DNA of 64,000 nt from Ramlibacter terrae (lineage in GTDB: Bacteria > Pseudomonadota > Gammaproteobacteria > Burkholderiales > Burkholderiaceae_C): positions 248,001 to 312,000 of the forward strand of contig CP053418.1 in assembly GCA_013127575.1 (NCBI GenBank). Direction: 5' to 3'. A program made the position numbers and the translations under genes. Positions 38,871 through 47,644 of this stretch are shown here, piece by piece; the stretch's first letter is position 1, and every line of letters begins with the position of its first letter. A model generated the notes under the pieces. It was not told the origin of the DNA, did no database searches, and saw only the letters and a program-made list of their open reading frames with translations.

Positions 38871-39097
38871 GCGCCAGTTCCGCACGCAAGGCATCGCCCT
38901 TGCTCGGGTACGCGCGCGCCGCCAGCACCCGCAGCGGCATTCGTGCCCGCGTGAACCCTGGCGCCGCGGCCGAACACGTGCTGGAAGAAGCGCTGCTCGA
39001 CGTCGAGCGCGATGCCGGCGTAGTAGACGCCGCCCTCGCACTCCAGCAGGTAGAGCCACCAGTCGGGCGGCGGCGGAACGGTCGTGTTGGAGGCCAC
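38812..39097 (-). CDS. GIY-YIG nuclease-superfamily protein (YhbQ-like)
   Basis: About 95 residues from GTG 39097. WWLYLLECEGGVYYAGIALDVEQRFFQH is the GIY-YIG core with LYLLEC for GIY and YYAGI for YIG. GKGAR-type motif GRGARFTRARMPLRVLAARAY and SKGDALRAELALKSLPRARKLAF follow. An extra G after CCAGG near 38960 shifts the frame. Small single-domain members are thought to act on nucleic-acid structures; in vivo role uncertain. Confidence 0.82.
38838..38851. repeat. 14-base perfect palindrome ACGCAAGCTTGCGT
   Basis: Lies in the 59-base overlap of the convergent dehydrogenase and GIY-YIG genes. It could form a hairpin in both transcripts, but no T-run follows, so terminator function is not supported. 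Confidence 0.5.
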
Positions 39098-39172
39098 GCG
39101 GAATTGTCGCAGCGCTGCCCGACAGGAATGCGTGTCGCAAAATGGCATGCAACGTTCATCGAAGTACCGGAC

Positions 39173-40336
39173 ATGCGACAACCGATCCTTCTCGGCAGCC
39201 TGGCGGCCATCGCCGTTGTGGCGGGCTGCGGCAAGAGTGAAACGAATCAAGCGGGCGGGGCGGCGCCTTCCGGCGCGCAAGTGGTCCGCATCGGCCACGT
39301 GGGCCCGCTCGCCGGCGCGCAGGCGCACTACGGCAAGGACAACGAGAACGGCGTGCGCATGGCGCTCGCCGAACTGAACGCGCAGAACGTGCAGATCGGC
39401 GGCAAGCCGGTGCGCTTCGAGATCCAGGCCGAAGACGACGGCGGCGATCCGCGGCAAGGCACCGCCGCCGCGCAGAAGCTGTGCGACGCGCGCGTGGCGG
39501 GCGTGGTCGGCCACCTCAATTCCGGCACGACGCTGCCCGCGTCCAAGGTCTACAACGACTGCGGCATCCCGCACATCACGGCGTCGGTCACCAATCCCGC
39601 GTTGACCAAGCCGGGCTACAAGACGACCTACCGCCTCATCGCCAACGACAACGCGCTCGGCGCCGCGGTGGCGCGGTACGCGGCCGACACGCTCAAGGCG
39701 AAGAAAGTGGCGATCGTCGACGACCGCACGGCCTACGGCCAGACGGTGGCCGAGGTGTTCCGGCAGGTCGTCGAATCGAAAGGCGTGCAAGTCGTGGACG
39801 CGCAGTTCACCAACGACAAGGCCACCGACTTCATGGCGATCCTCACGGCGATCAAGGCCAAGGCGCCCGACGCCATCTTCTACGGCGGCATGGACGCGCA
39901 GGCCGGCCCGATGCTGCGGCAGATGGAGCAGCTGGGCATGGCGAACGTCAAGTTCTTCGGCGGCGACGGCGTGTGCAGCGCGGAGATCGCCAAGCTGGCC
40001 GCCGGCGCCAGGACGCTGGAGAACGTGATCTGCGCGGTGGGCGGCTCCCCGATCGACAAGATGCCGGGCGGCGCGGCACGGAAGGCGAAGTACGACGCCC
40101 GGTTCCCGGGGCAGTTCCAGATCTACAGCCCGTACACCTACGACGCGACCTACGTGCTGGTCGACGCGATGAAGCGCGCGGGCTCGACCGACCCGAAGGT
40201 GTACACGCCGGAGATCGGCAAGACCAGCTACCGGGGCGTCACCGCGATGATCGCCTTCGAGCCGAATGGCGAGCTGAAGAACGCGGCGACTTCGCTCTAC
40301 ACGTACAGGGGCGGGGTGAAGACGCCGCTGCAGTGA
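39173..40336 (+). CDS. Branched-chain amino-acid ABC transporter binding protein (LivK type)
   Basis: Intact, 387 residues. Lipobox VVAGCGK at the end of the signal sequence, then VVRIGHVGPLAGAQAHYGKDNENGVRMALAELN, VAGVVGHLNSGTTLPASKVYND, GIPHITASVTNPALT, YRLIANDNALGAAVARYA, KKVAIVDDRTAYGQTVAEVF and DAIFYGGMDAQAGPMLRQM. Typical type I periplasmic binding protein. No LivHMGF genes adjoin. Ligand probably a branched-chain amino acid or related amide. Confidence 0.92.
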   Translation: MRQPILLGSLAAIAVVAGCGKSETNQAGGAAPSGAQVVRIGHVGPLAGAQAHYGKDNENGVRMALAELNAQNVQIGGKPVRFEIQAEDDGGDPRQGTAAAQKLCDARVAGVVGHLNSGTTLPASKVYNDCGIPHITASVTNPALTKPGYKTTYRLIANDNALGAAVARYAADTLKAKKVAIVDDRTAYGQTVAEVFRQVVESKGVQVVDAQFTNDKATDFMAILTAIKAKAPDAIFYGGMDAQAGPMLRQMEQLGMANVKFFGGDGVCSAEIAKLAAGARTLENVICAVGGSPIDKMPGGAARKAKYDARFPGQFQIYSPYTYDATYVLVDAMKRAGSTDPKVYTPEIGKTSYRGVTAMIAFEPNGELKNAATSLYTYRGGVKTPLQ

Positions 40337-40432
40337 AGGGCGCCGGCGGTCCTATGATGTCGTGCCGCCCGCACCTTCCATGTCGCACCACTGAGGCTTG
40401 CTGAAGCGGAACTTCCAGCGGCGGCGCTGACC

Positions 40433-41141
40433 GTGTACGAGGATTATTTCGACCTGCAGTTGCGCTTCGCCGCGCGCCATGCCGAACTTGCCGGCATGAC
40501 CGTCCGCGACGCCGTGGACCGTTGCACCAACCTGCGGCGGCGCTTCGGCCTCTGGGGTGCCGCGGGCGAGGCGATCTGGGCGGCTTTCCTCGCCGAGCTG
40601 CGCGATGGCATCGGCCACCAGGAGAGTCTGCGCGTTGCGTCGGCATACCACGAGCGCGCGCCGCGCCCTGACGCATCGCCCTTCGGTTGCTTCAGCTACG
40701 AGCCACCCGATGCGCACGGCACGCTGCGCCTCCACTTCATGCCGGATGCGCGGCACCGGCAGGACAGCCCGCTGTCGCACGCCAGACTCCCGGAGCGCCG
40801 TGCCGAACTCGGCGCGCTGTTCACCGAAGTCGCCCGGCTGCATCCGCGGGTGCGGGAAGTGCGCGGCCTGTCCTGGCTGTACCACTTGCCTGCGTACAGG
40901 AGCCTCTTTCCCACTCCCTATGTTGAATCGCTGGCGCCGCCCGTGGAGCGTCTCCACATGAACGGGAGTTCCACACGGGGACAGGTGCTGGACCATCGGC
41001 GTCGGGTGAAGCCCGGCATCGCGGACCGCGTGCTGGCGGCGCACGGCGCTGCGACCGTGCAGGCGCCCCTGGCTGGCTTTTCCGCTGCAGCCGCTGGCGG
41101 CGGCGTGTCCGGCGGCGTGCTTCTTCGACCGGCCTGCGTGA
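40433..41141 (+). CDS. Hypothetical protein
   Basis: About 236 residues from GTG 40433. No domain recognised. Conserved-looking stretches are RHAELAGMTVRDAVDRCTNLRRRFGLWG, SPFGCFSYEPPDAHGTLRLHFMP, and VRGLSWLYHLPAYRSLFPTPYV. The last blocks resemble cytoplasmic enzymes of unknown type seen in proteobacteria, but I cannot name one. An extra C before CCTGG near 41069 hides the end (expected APWLAFPLQPLAAACPAACFFDRPA) at 41141. Confidence 0.65.
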
Positions 41142-41147
41142 GGCAGG

Positions 41148-41567
41148 TCAGGGCTGTGCGATCTCGCCGCCGGCGCGGACGGCCAGGCACGCCAGCCTTG
41201 CCTCCCACTGCGCGCGGTCGTCGCCGCAAGTGCGCCGCAGGTCGTCGCACAGCGCGTTGATCTGCTTCCATCCCGCGCTGCCGGCGAGGCGCCAGGCCGA
41301 GACGTACGCTTCGACCTGCTCGGCGACCAGCACGTTCTGCATCGCCCGGGCACGCCGCTCTTCGGCGCTGAAGCTGCACCGGATGCTCATGGCCGCCAGC
41401 TCGCGCACGAAGCGGTCTTCGAGAGAACGCACCCGTTCGGCATGGGCGATCTTCGCCAGCTTGTTGGCCGGCGGCAGGATGCTGAAATGCGAAACCGAGC
41501 GGAAGGCCTCGTCCTCCTGCGCTTCGCGTGGCGTGGTCACTGGGTTCAAGGTCTCTCCGCGGTCCAT
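41148..41567 (-). CDS. Hypothetical protein, charged and helical
   Basis: An intact 139-residue frame from ATG 41567. Contains ILPPANKLAKIAHAERVRSLEDRFVRELAAMSIRCSFSAEERRARAM and WKQINALCDDLRRTCGDDRAQWEARLACL. Mostly helical by composition, no signal peptide or membrane segment. It lies between convergent unknown and GST genes. Function unknown. Confidence 0.6.
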   Translation of the reverse strand: MDRGETLNPVTTPREAQEDEAFRSVSHFSILPPANKLAKIAHAERVRSLEDRFVRELAAMSIRCSFSAEERRARAMQNVLVAEQVEAYVSAWRLAGSAGWKQINALCDDLRRTCGDDRAQWEARLACLAVRAGGEIAQP

Positions 41568-41674
41568 CGTTCCAGAATACGGATCGTGGCTGCGCGGGAA
41601 TAGCGAAAATTCGGCATGCACGCCGATTCGGGCGCGGGACCTCTTCGTGCCGGCCCCGCGCAGGGAGCGCGGTA

Positions 41675-42347
41675 TCAGCCGCCAGGATCTCGTACGGGCC
41701 CCCGCGCTCCAGCGCCTGCCGGTACGCGGGCCGTGCGTGCACGCGCTCCAGCCAGGCCGTCAGCCGCGGCCGCCGCGCATCGAGCCCGCCGCGCGCCCGC
41801 GCCGCCTCCAGCGGAAAACTCATCTGCACGTCGGCCGCGGAGAACGAGGGGCCCGCGAACCAGTCGCGGCCTTGCAGCTCCTGCTCGAGGTAGTCCGGGT
41901 GCGTCGCGATGTTGGGGAGCACGAAGGTCTTGCGCACCTTGTCGGCGATGCCGCGCGCCACCGGCTTCACGAAGAACGGCATCGGCGCCGAGCCCAGCCG
42001 GTCGAAGACCAGCTTGAGCAGCAGCGGGGGCATGAGCGAGCCTTCCGCATAGTGCATCCAGTAGCTGTAGCGGGTGCGCTCGGCCGTCCCGGGCAGCGGC
42101 GCCAGTCGCCCGGCCGCGTAGCGGTCCGCCGGTACTCCAGGATCGCCCCGGACTCCGCGAGCGTCAGTTCGCCGTCGCTGATCACGGGGGACTTGCCGAG
42201 CGGGTGCACCGCGCGCAGTTCGGGCGGCGCCAGCATCGTCCGCGGGTCGCGCTCGTAGCGGCGCACCTCGTACGGCAACTGCAGCTCCTCGAGCAGCCAG
42301 AGCACCCGTTGCGAGCGCGAGTTGTTCAGGTGGTGGACGACGATCAT
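41675..42347 (-). CDS. Glutathione S-transferase family protein
   Basis: About 225 residues. IVVHHLNNSRSQRVLWLLEELQLPYEVRRYERDP with the Ser-containing SRSQRVLW motif and VISDGELTLAESGAILEYLADRY (glutathione-binding ESGAI) form the thioredoxin domain. The C-terminal domain includes FSAADVQMSFPLEAARARGG and RPAYRQALERGGPYEI. T lost from CCTGG near 42131. The observed frame then runs far beyond the family length; a further loss at CCTGG near 41686 would place the stop at 41675, as adopted here. Confidence 0.83.
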
Positions 42348-42401
42348 GGGAGCCCTGCGAAAGACCGGATGGTATGCGCATCGCCCCGCTTCCGCGCGGG
42401 C

Positions 42402-42860
42402 TCAGTTCCAGTTGTCGATCTTGACGTCGTCCGGCGCGGGCTGGCCCGCGCCGCGCTCGACCAGGTCGCGCAGGCTCAGGAGGAACACCGCCCACTTCAT
42501 GCTGCAGTGGGCCATGAACTCCACCTCCTCGCGCCACTCCCGGTGGGCGAACAGGACGAGGGTCATGCCGTCCTGTTCCGCGAGCGAGAAGGAGATTTGC
42601 GTGCCGATCCATTCCGCGGGCCCGGACCGCACCTTCCAGCGCACCTTGTCATCCGGGCTCTGTTCGAGCACCTCCATCTCGAAGCCCCCGATCTCCTTGC
42701 CGGCCGGGTCCCGGAACTTGAAGTTGATGCACTCGCCGACACTGGCCGTGCCGGTGGTGTCGCGGGTCCACCAGCCGGCCAGGCCTTCGATGGTGGAGAG
42801 CGCGCGGTAGGCGCTGGAGGCCGGCGCGTGGATGCCGATGCGGTGGACGATGCTGGACAT
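42402..42860 (-). CDS. SRPBCC/AHSA1-like protein
   Basis: Intact, 152 residues. The start IVHRIGIHAPASSAYRALSTIEGLAGWWTRDTTG and VRWKVRSGPAEWIGTQISFSLAEQDGMTLVLFAHREW define the START-like fold of activator-of-Hsp90-ATPase homologues. It ends FLLSLRDLVERGAGQPAPDDVKIDNWN. Such proteins bind hydrophobic ligands; function unspecified. Confidence 0.87.
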   Translation of the reverse strand: MSSIVHRIGIHAPASSAYRALSTIEGLAGWWTRDTTGTASVGECINFKFRDPAGKEIGGFEMEVLEQSPDDKVRWKVRSGPAEWIGTQISFSLAEQDGMTLVLFAHREWREEVEFMAHCSMKWAVFLLSLRDLVERGAGQPAPDDVKIDNWN

Positions 42861-43017
42861 GGATTGCTCCCGGAGTTGGGTCCAGCGAATCTAGGTGCGG
42901 TGCCGCATCGGGTGTGAGTAACAAGACTGGCGCGATTTCCGGCGCTCCTCAGTGAGGCAGTGCATGCGCGCAACACGCGGCGGCGGAAGCTGCGGTAAAG
43001 GCGCGGCAGGAGATCGT

Positions 43018-44147
43018 ATGACCGTAACAATCCGGGCCGCCGGCTGGTTCCTCGTGGGCTTCGCAGCCGTCTTCCCCGCCGCGCTTTGGGCGCAGGGGTC
43101 CGCGGCGCCGGGGGCGGCCTGGCCGTGCTCGGAGCGCAGGACGCTGAACTCAACGGCGCCTTCCGCTCTGCCCCGGAACGCGCGGGAACGCTCGGTCGAG
43201 GCGAACTGCAGTGGGACTGCGTCCTCACGGTCACTCAGACGCGCCTCGAGGCGCTTCGCCAGTTCGCGCCGCCGGCCGGTATCGATGGCTTCGCAGACAC
43301 GGGACGGCTCGTCCCCGTGTCTGAGGTCACCTTCCCCGCCGGTCACACGCTGACAAGCCAAGAGGCCGCATCCGCAGACTGGCCGGCCAGCCTGCCCTCG
43401 CAGAAGCGCTGCACGTCGGCATCGACAACGTCGATGGCTTCTATGCGCTCAGTGGCCATGCCCGGCTGCAGCCCGACGGACCGAAGGAGGTGATCGGCCT
43501 GGCGGTGGACCTGGACGAGGGCCGCCTCTGGTATCGGACCGCGCAGCATGCATCGACAGGCGCCGGCCAGCCGCTGGCCAAGGGAACCAAGCCCTGCACG
43601 CTCATGCTGCGTGGAGGCAAGGACCTGCACCTGCTGGTGTCGCGCGGCTGGGTGCGCATCAACCATGGCCAGAAGCCCTTCCAGTACCCGATGCCCGCGG
43701 GCTGCCGCGCCTGGTACGTCCCGGCCGGGGATGACAATGATCCGGTGGGCTGGATCGCGCCGCCCCTACGAACGCGTGGCGGATCGCGACCGGCAGCAAC
43801 TTGCAGTGGCTTACTGGAACTGGGTGTTGACGCGCAACCCGGCGGACCATCCCACGCAAGACCGGACCGGCACGCTGTGTGCCCAAGGCCGTGGCGACCG
43901 TTTCTGGTTCCTCGCGGGAGGCGCGGCGGAAGACCGCATCGAGCGGCGTTGCACGGTGCCGTTCGGTACACAGATCATCGTCCCCGTCATGGCTTTCGTT
44001 CTGCATTTCGCGGAGATGGACGACTGCCGGAACAATGCCAAGGTGGCCAGCCTCGCTCCGTTCACGTTCGGGACACTTGGCTGGAGATCGTGCCCCTTCA
44101 GTCTCGTGCGGCCTAATAGGGCCGCCACTCCACATCTATCGTCTTGA
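43018..44147 (+). CDS. Exported hypothetical protein, frameshifted (possibly two genes)
   Basis: ATG 43018 opens a signal peptide (TIRAAGWFLVGFAAVFPAALWAQ). Downstream, in shifting frames, come ELQWDCVLTVTQTRLEALRQFAPPAGIDGFADTG, LHVGIDNVDGFYALSGHARLQPDG, KGTKPCTLMLRGGKDLHLLVSRGWVRIN and a C-terminal block GDRFWFLAGGAAEDRIERRCTVPFGTQIIVPVMAF. That last block resembles secreted proteobacterial proteins with a WFLAG...RTCTVP pattern, so the 3' third (from ~43760) may be a separate gene. Breaks near 43115, 43380 (CCTGG, restoring ADLAGQPALAEALH) and 43770. Function unknown. Confidence 0.55.
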
Positions 44148-44727
44148 GCCAAGGGTGGCCTGCAAGGGTCGCTGGATAGAGTGGCTGCCACGCCGGTTGG
44201 TGGTGGCTCAGGTCGATGCCGGTCGCGCTGTCGATGGCAAGCCCTGCCGTGGTGCTGCAATAGAGTTCGTCGGCACGAGGATGCTTCGCCAAACCCAGTA
44301 GACCCAGCAGGGCATGCTGTCTGGAATACGGTTTGCCGACGAGAGCCCTTGCCTGTAGTGCAATCTTCTGGATGTTGGCCGCGGGTAGGGTCGGGACGTC
44401 CAGTCTGCGTAGCATGAGCTCTCGCGTTTGACAGTACTGCCAGAGAGAGCGCACGACCACCCCCTGCCCCACAACTGCCTCTACGATCTCGCCGTTCCCA
44501 ACGTAGATCGCAGCGTGGCTCCACTTCCGGTGAACGCGAGTGCGACCTTTCAACCACTGGGCCGCTGGAATCAGCCAGCTGGTTGCTTCAAAGAGGACTA
44601 AGTCGCCTTCCTGCCAGTCGCTGAGATTGGGAACGTAATGGACAGGCCAGCCGCTTGGAACGTTGGCCTCTCGTGCAATACCTAGGCAGCTAGCCGCGTA
44701 CCTAAAGGACGGGAGTACTCTTGCCAA
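44113..44727 (-). CDS. YiiX-like permuted NlpC/P60 (papain-fold) amidase
   Basis: Intact, 204 residues. DWQEGDLVLFEATSWL, WSHAAIYVGNGEIVEAVVGQGVVV (the His segment comes first in permuted members) and ADELYCSTTAGLAID (Cys segment later) match the YiiX/YaeF family. LVGKPYSRQHALLGLLGL lies between. The likely activity is hydrolysis of an amide or lipid ester bond. Start uncertain: TTG 44727 overlaps the upstream small gene by 26 bases. Base composition is visibly lower in GC than flanking genes, and no frame errors occur, suggesting an acquired patch. Confidence 0.75.
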   Translation of the reverse strand: MARVLPSFRYAASCLGIAREANVPSGWPVHYVPNLSDWQEGDLVLFEATSWLIPAAQWLKGRTRVHRKWSHAAIYVGNGEIVEAVVGQGVVVRSLWQYCQTRELMLRRLDVPTLPAANIQKIALQARALVGKPYSRQHALLGLLGLAKHPRADELYCSTTAGLAIDSATGIDLSHHQPAWQPLYPATLAGHPWLKTIDVEWRPY

Positions 44728-44968
44728 CTACCGTGGCGCGGAGAACGCGCGGGTAAAGCAGGGTGACGATGCACCGAAGGACATACCCTCTTTGCAATTC
44801 CTCCGGCCGCACACCCTCTGTCATCGTGGTGATGGAGTATTGATGCCCCTCGCGGTCACGGATCTTGGCGTGATGCATATTGGGAAGCACAGCCACCACC
44901 TCCGCGTCAATCTGGCGCGTTTCCTCCGGCTCTTTGCAGAGAGCGGCTGAGGGCAGGCGTGCATCCAT
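44702..44968 (-). CDS. Small hypothetical protein upstream of the YiiX-like gene
   Basis: An 88-residue frame from ATG 44968: DARLPSAALCKEPEETRQIDAEVVAVLPNMHHAKIRDREGHQYSIT, then RPEELQRGYVLRCIVTLLYPRVLRATVVG. Predicted compact beta-rich fold (alternating hydrophobics), no signal peptide. It overlaps the YiiX-like start, so the two are probably co-translated. Family not recognised; an accessory or inhibitor of the amidase is only a conjecture. Confidence 0.55.
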   Translation of the reverse strand: MDARLPSAALCKEPEETRQIDAEVVAVLPNMHHAKIRDREGHQYSITTMTEGVRPEELQRGYVLRCIVTLLYPRVLRATVVGKSTPVL

Positions 44969-45015
44969 GATGGCCTTATAGCATCGCGATCTGGGGCATG
45001 CAACGGGAAAATCGA

Positions 45016-45080
45016 CGTCGCTCGCGCCGTTCACGCTGGACGTAGGAGCAGTCCTGCGGCGTCGCTCGCGCCGCTCACGC
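45016..45080. repeat. 21-base direct repeat, one mismatch
   Basis: CGTCGCTCGCGCCGTTCACG at 45016 recurs as CGTCGCTCGCGCCGCTCACG at 45060, each extended by one C; the copies start 44 bases apart. They sit between the small YiiX-associated gene and the Lrp gene. Function unknown; possibly the edge of the lower-GC patch. Confidence 0.6.
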
Positions 45081-45089
45081 AAGACTACC

Positions 45090-45578
45090 TCAGCTCCCCA
45101 GATGCGCCAGCGGCAAGCGCCGCGCCCCCTTCGTCGTGCGCAGCGCAAAACTCGTCTGCAGCGCGCTCACCCCCGGCAGTCCGCCCAGCCGGTCCAGCAT
45201 GACCGACGCATAGTGGTCGAGCGTCGGCGTCACCACTTCCAGCAGGAAGTCGAACTGGCCCGAGAGCACGTGGCAGGTCACGATCTCGTCGATGGCGTCC
45301 ACGCTGGAGAGGAACAGGTCGGTGGCCTTCGGCCCGTGGTCGCCGATGTTGATGCAGACGAAGGCGGTGACGCCCAGGCCCAGCTTCTTGCGATCGAGCT
45401 CGGCCCGGTAGAACGAGATCACGCCTTCTTCCTCCAGCCGCTTCACGCGCCGCAGGCAGGGCGTGGGCGACAGGGCGACGCGTTCCGCCAGTTCCACGTT
45501 CGACAGCCGCCCGTCCTGCTGCAGCAGCGACAGGATCTTGAGGTCGGTGCGGTCCAGCCAGGCGCTCGCTGGTTTCAT
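45090..45578 (-). CDS. Lrp/AsnC-family transcriptional regulator
   Basis: Intact, 162 residues. HTH LDRTDLKILSLLQQDGRLSNVELAERVALSPTPCLRRVKRLEEEGVISFYRAELD, then the RAM ligand-binding domain (LGVTAFVCINIGDHGPKATDLF, VTCHVLSGQFDFLLEVVTPTLDHYASVMLDRLGGLPGV). It is divergent from the DUF2817/PhyH/SHMT operon, 115 bases away, and is the obvious candidate regulator, consistent with an amino-acid-type substrate. Confidence 0.92.
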   Translation of the reverse strand: MKPASAWLDRTDLKILSLLQQDGRLSNVELAERVALSPTPCLRRVKRLEEEGVISFYRAELDRKKLGLGVTAFVCINIGDHGPKATDLFLSSVDAIDEIVTCHVLSGQFDFLLEVVTPTLDHYASVMLDRLGGLPGVSALQTSFALRTTKGARRLPLAHLGS

Positions 45579-45693
45579 GGGTGGGAAACTCCGGGAATTC
45601 AGTCGATTGTGGCAGGTTCCACTCCGAAGCCGGCGAATCAGTGGCTTCTTTTGACAGGAACCGCTGCGGCCGCATCCCTAAACTGACGCCAGC

Positions 45694-46815
45694 ATGCAGC
45701 ATTCGAAGACGCCGAATCCGCCTTCTCGGCCGACTACCACCAGGCGCGCGCCGCCTTCCTCGAGGCCGCCACCGCAGCGGGAGCGCGGCTCCAGCACCAC
45801 CTTTGCCCGGCCCGCGGCCCGCGCGGCGAAGCCCTGCACACCGACACCGCACGGATCGGCGATCCGGCCGCGCCGAAGGTCCTCATGGTCCTCTCCGGCA
45901 CCCATGGGGTCGAGGGCTTCTGCGGCTCGGGCTTCCGGTGCACTGGCTGCGCTCTGGCCTGCACCGGCAACTGCCGGCCGACACCGCGGTGCTGTTCGTG
46001 CATGCGGTGAATCCGTACGGCTTCGCGTGGCTGCGCCGGGTCAATGAAGACAACGTCGACCTCAATCGCAACTACGGACTGGAGCCGTCCGCCGCCGGAG
46101 AACCCGGGCTATGCCGAGATCGCCAAGGCCTTGCTGCCGGCGCGCCTCGAAGGGCCGGAGGCGGACGAGGCCGAGGCGGTGCTGGCCCGCTTCCGCGCGA
46201 AGGTCGGCGAGGTCGCGTTCTACCGGGCGCTGGCCAGCGGCCAGTTCATCGATCCGCAAGGCATGTTCTATGGCGGCAGCGGCCCGACGTGGTCCAACCG
46301 CACGCTGCACGCCGTGATGTCCGGGCACTGGCGCACGCCACCGACGTGACCTGCATCGACTTCCACACGGGACTCGGCCCGCATGGCCACGGCGACCTGA
46401 TGTCGGACCACGAACCGGGCACCGAGGCGGCGCAGCGCGTGCGCCAGTTCTGGGGCGACGGCGTCTCCGAGCTTCGCAGGGGCAACAGCCTCGTGCTGGT
46501 GCAGGACGGCCCCACGCACTTCGGCGTGACGCGGGCGCTGCCGCACGCGCGCGTGACTTTCGGCACCCTCGAGTTCGGCACCTACGACCGCGACTGGGCC
46601 GCGCCGCGCTGCGCGCCGACCACTGGCTGCACGTGCACGGCGACCCCGCCGGCCCGGAAGCCGCGCCGATCAAGCAGGCGCTGCGCCGCCAGTTCTACCC
46701 CGACACCGCCCCCCGGAAGGAAGCGGTGCTGTTCCGCGGCCACCAGCTGGTGCGCATGGCCCTCGCGGGCATGCAGGGCGCGCGCGCGCAGCGCGGCCAG
46801 CCGGTCCGGGACTGA
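45694..46815 (+). CDS. DUF2817 (M14-like zinc carboxypeptidase) protein
   Basis: About 373 residues. Zinc-site motif VLSGTHGVEGFCGSG (HxxE), then FVHAVNPYGFAWLRRVNEDNVDLNRNY, NPGYAEIAKALLPARLEG, TCIDFHTGLGPHGHGDLM (third His ligand) and VTFGTLEFGTYDRDW (catalytic Glu region). Breaks: ~45704 after the start, 45933 (CCWGG), 46067 (two bases), 46331 (CCTGG, restoring GHLAHATDVTC) and ~46600. Cytosolic, probably a peptidase or amidohydrolase. First gene of an operon with PhyH, SHMT-like and Bug genes. Confidence 0.82.
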
Positions 46816-46857
46816 AGCCCCGCGGCCACCACACACATACCCTCAAGGAAACATCCC

Positions 46858-47644
46858 ATGCAACTCACCGACGACCAACTGCGCAGCCTCGACCAGGACG
46901 GCTTCCTCGTGCTGCCCGGCGTGTTCACGCCCGAAGAAATCGACCTGCTGCGGGGCGAAGTGCCCGGCATGGTGGCCGAACGGCGCGCCGAGAACCCGCG
47001 TGAAGCGGGCAAGAGCACCGTGCGCAACATCCTCTCGCTGCATCGCCGCAACGAGATGTACCGCCGCCTCGTGCGCCACCCGCGCATGCTCGAGGCCGCG
47101 CGCCAGATCTGGGCGAGGAGGTCTACGCGCAGCAGGTGAAGATCAACCTCAAGTCGGGCTTCGACGGCGGCGGCTTCGAGTGGCACACCGACTTCGCGAC
47201 GCACCACAACCGCGACGGCGTGCCGAAGCCGCTGGCGCTCAACTTCCACATCCACCGGACGACGTCACCGAGTTCAACGGCCCGCTGATGTTCGTGCCCG
47301 GCTCGCACAAGCGCGAGATCCCGCTCCAGCGCAGCGTCGACGGCGAGAAGTGGGAGCTGTGGACCGTGCCGCACGAAGCGGTGACCGACCTGGTCAACGA
47401 GCTGGGCATGGTCTCGGCCAAGGGCCCGCGCGGCACGCTGCTGATCTTCGGCGACAACATGCTGCACGTCTCGGCCGCCAACGTCTCGCCGTACTCGCGC
47501 TGGATCTTCTCGGTGATCTACAACCCGTGCAGCAACCCGGCCACGAAGGACGTGCCCGAGATGGCGCACGAGCGCGACCGCCGTCCGCTGGAGTCTCTCG
47601 CCGACGACTGCCTGCTGCAGCCCGTGCTGTCCGCCGCTGCATGA
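46858..47644 (+). CDS. Phytanoyl-CoA dioxygenase (PhyH) family protein
   Basis: About 263 residues. A non-haem Fe(II)/2-oxoglutarate oxygenase: iron ligands HTD in GGFEWHTDF and a distal His in MLHVSAANVSPYSRW, with the Arg (SRW) for 2-oxoglutarate. N-terminus QLTDDQLRSLDQDGFLVLPGVFTPEEIDLLR is family-typical, and PGSHKREIP is close to ectoine-hydroxylase-like members. Two CCTGG losses (47111, 47253) restore RQILGEEVYAQQV and HIHLDDVTEF. The stop overlaps the SHMT-like start (ATGA). Substrate probably a small amino acid or amine (inference from neighbours). Confidence 0.88.

Noticed and set aside
40918-42612. A 564-residue minus-strand frame as one protein
   Set aside because: It joins an antisense reading of the unknown gene at 40433 to the GST; the GST fold ends near 41690 and a CCTGG error there hides the stop.
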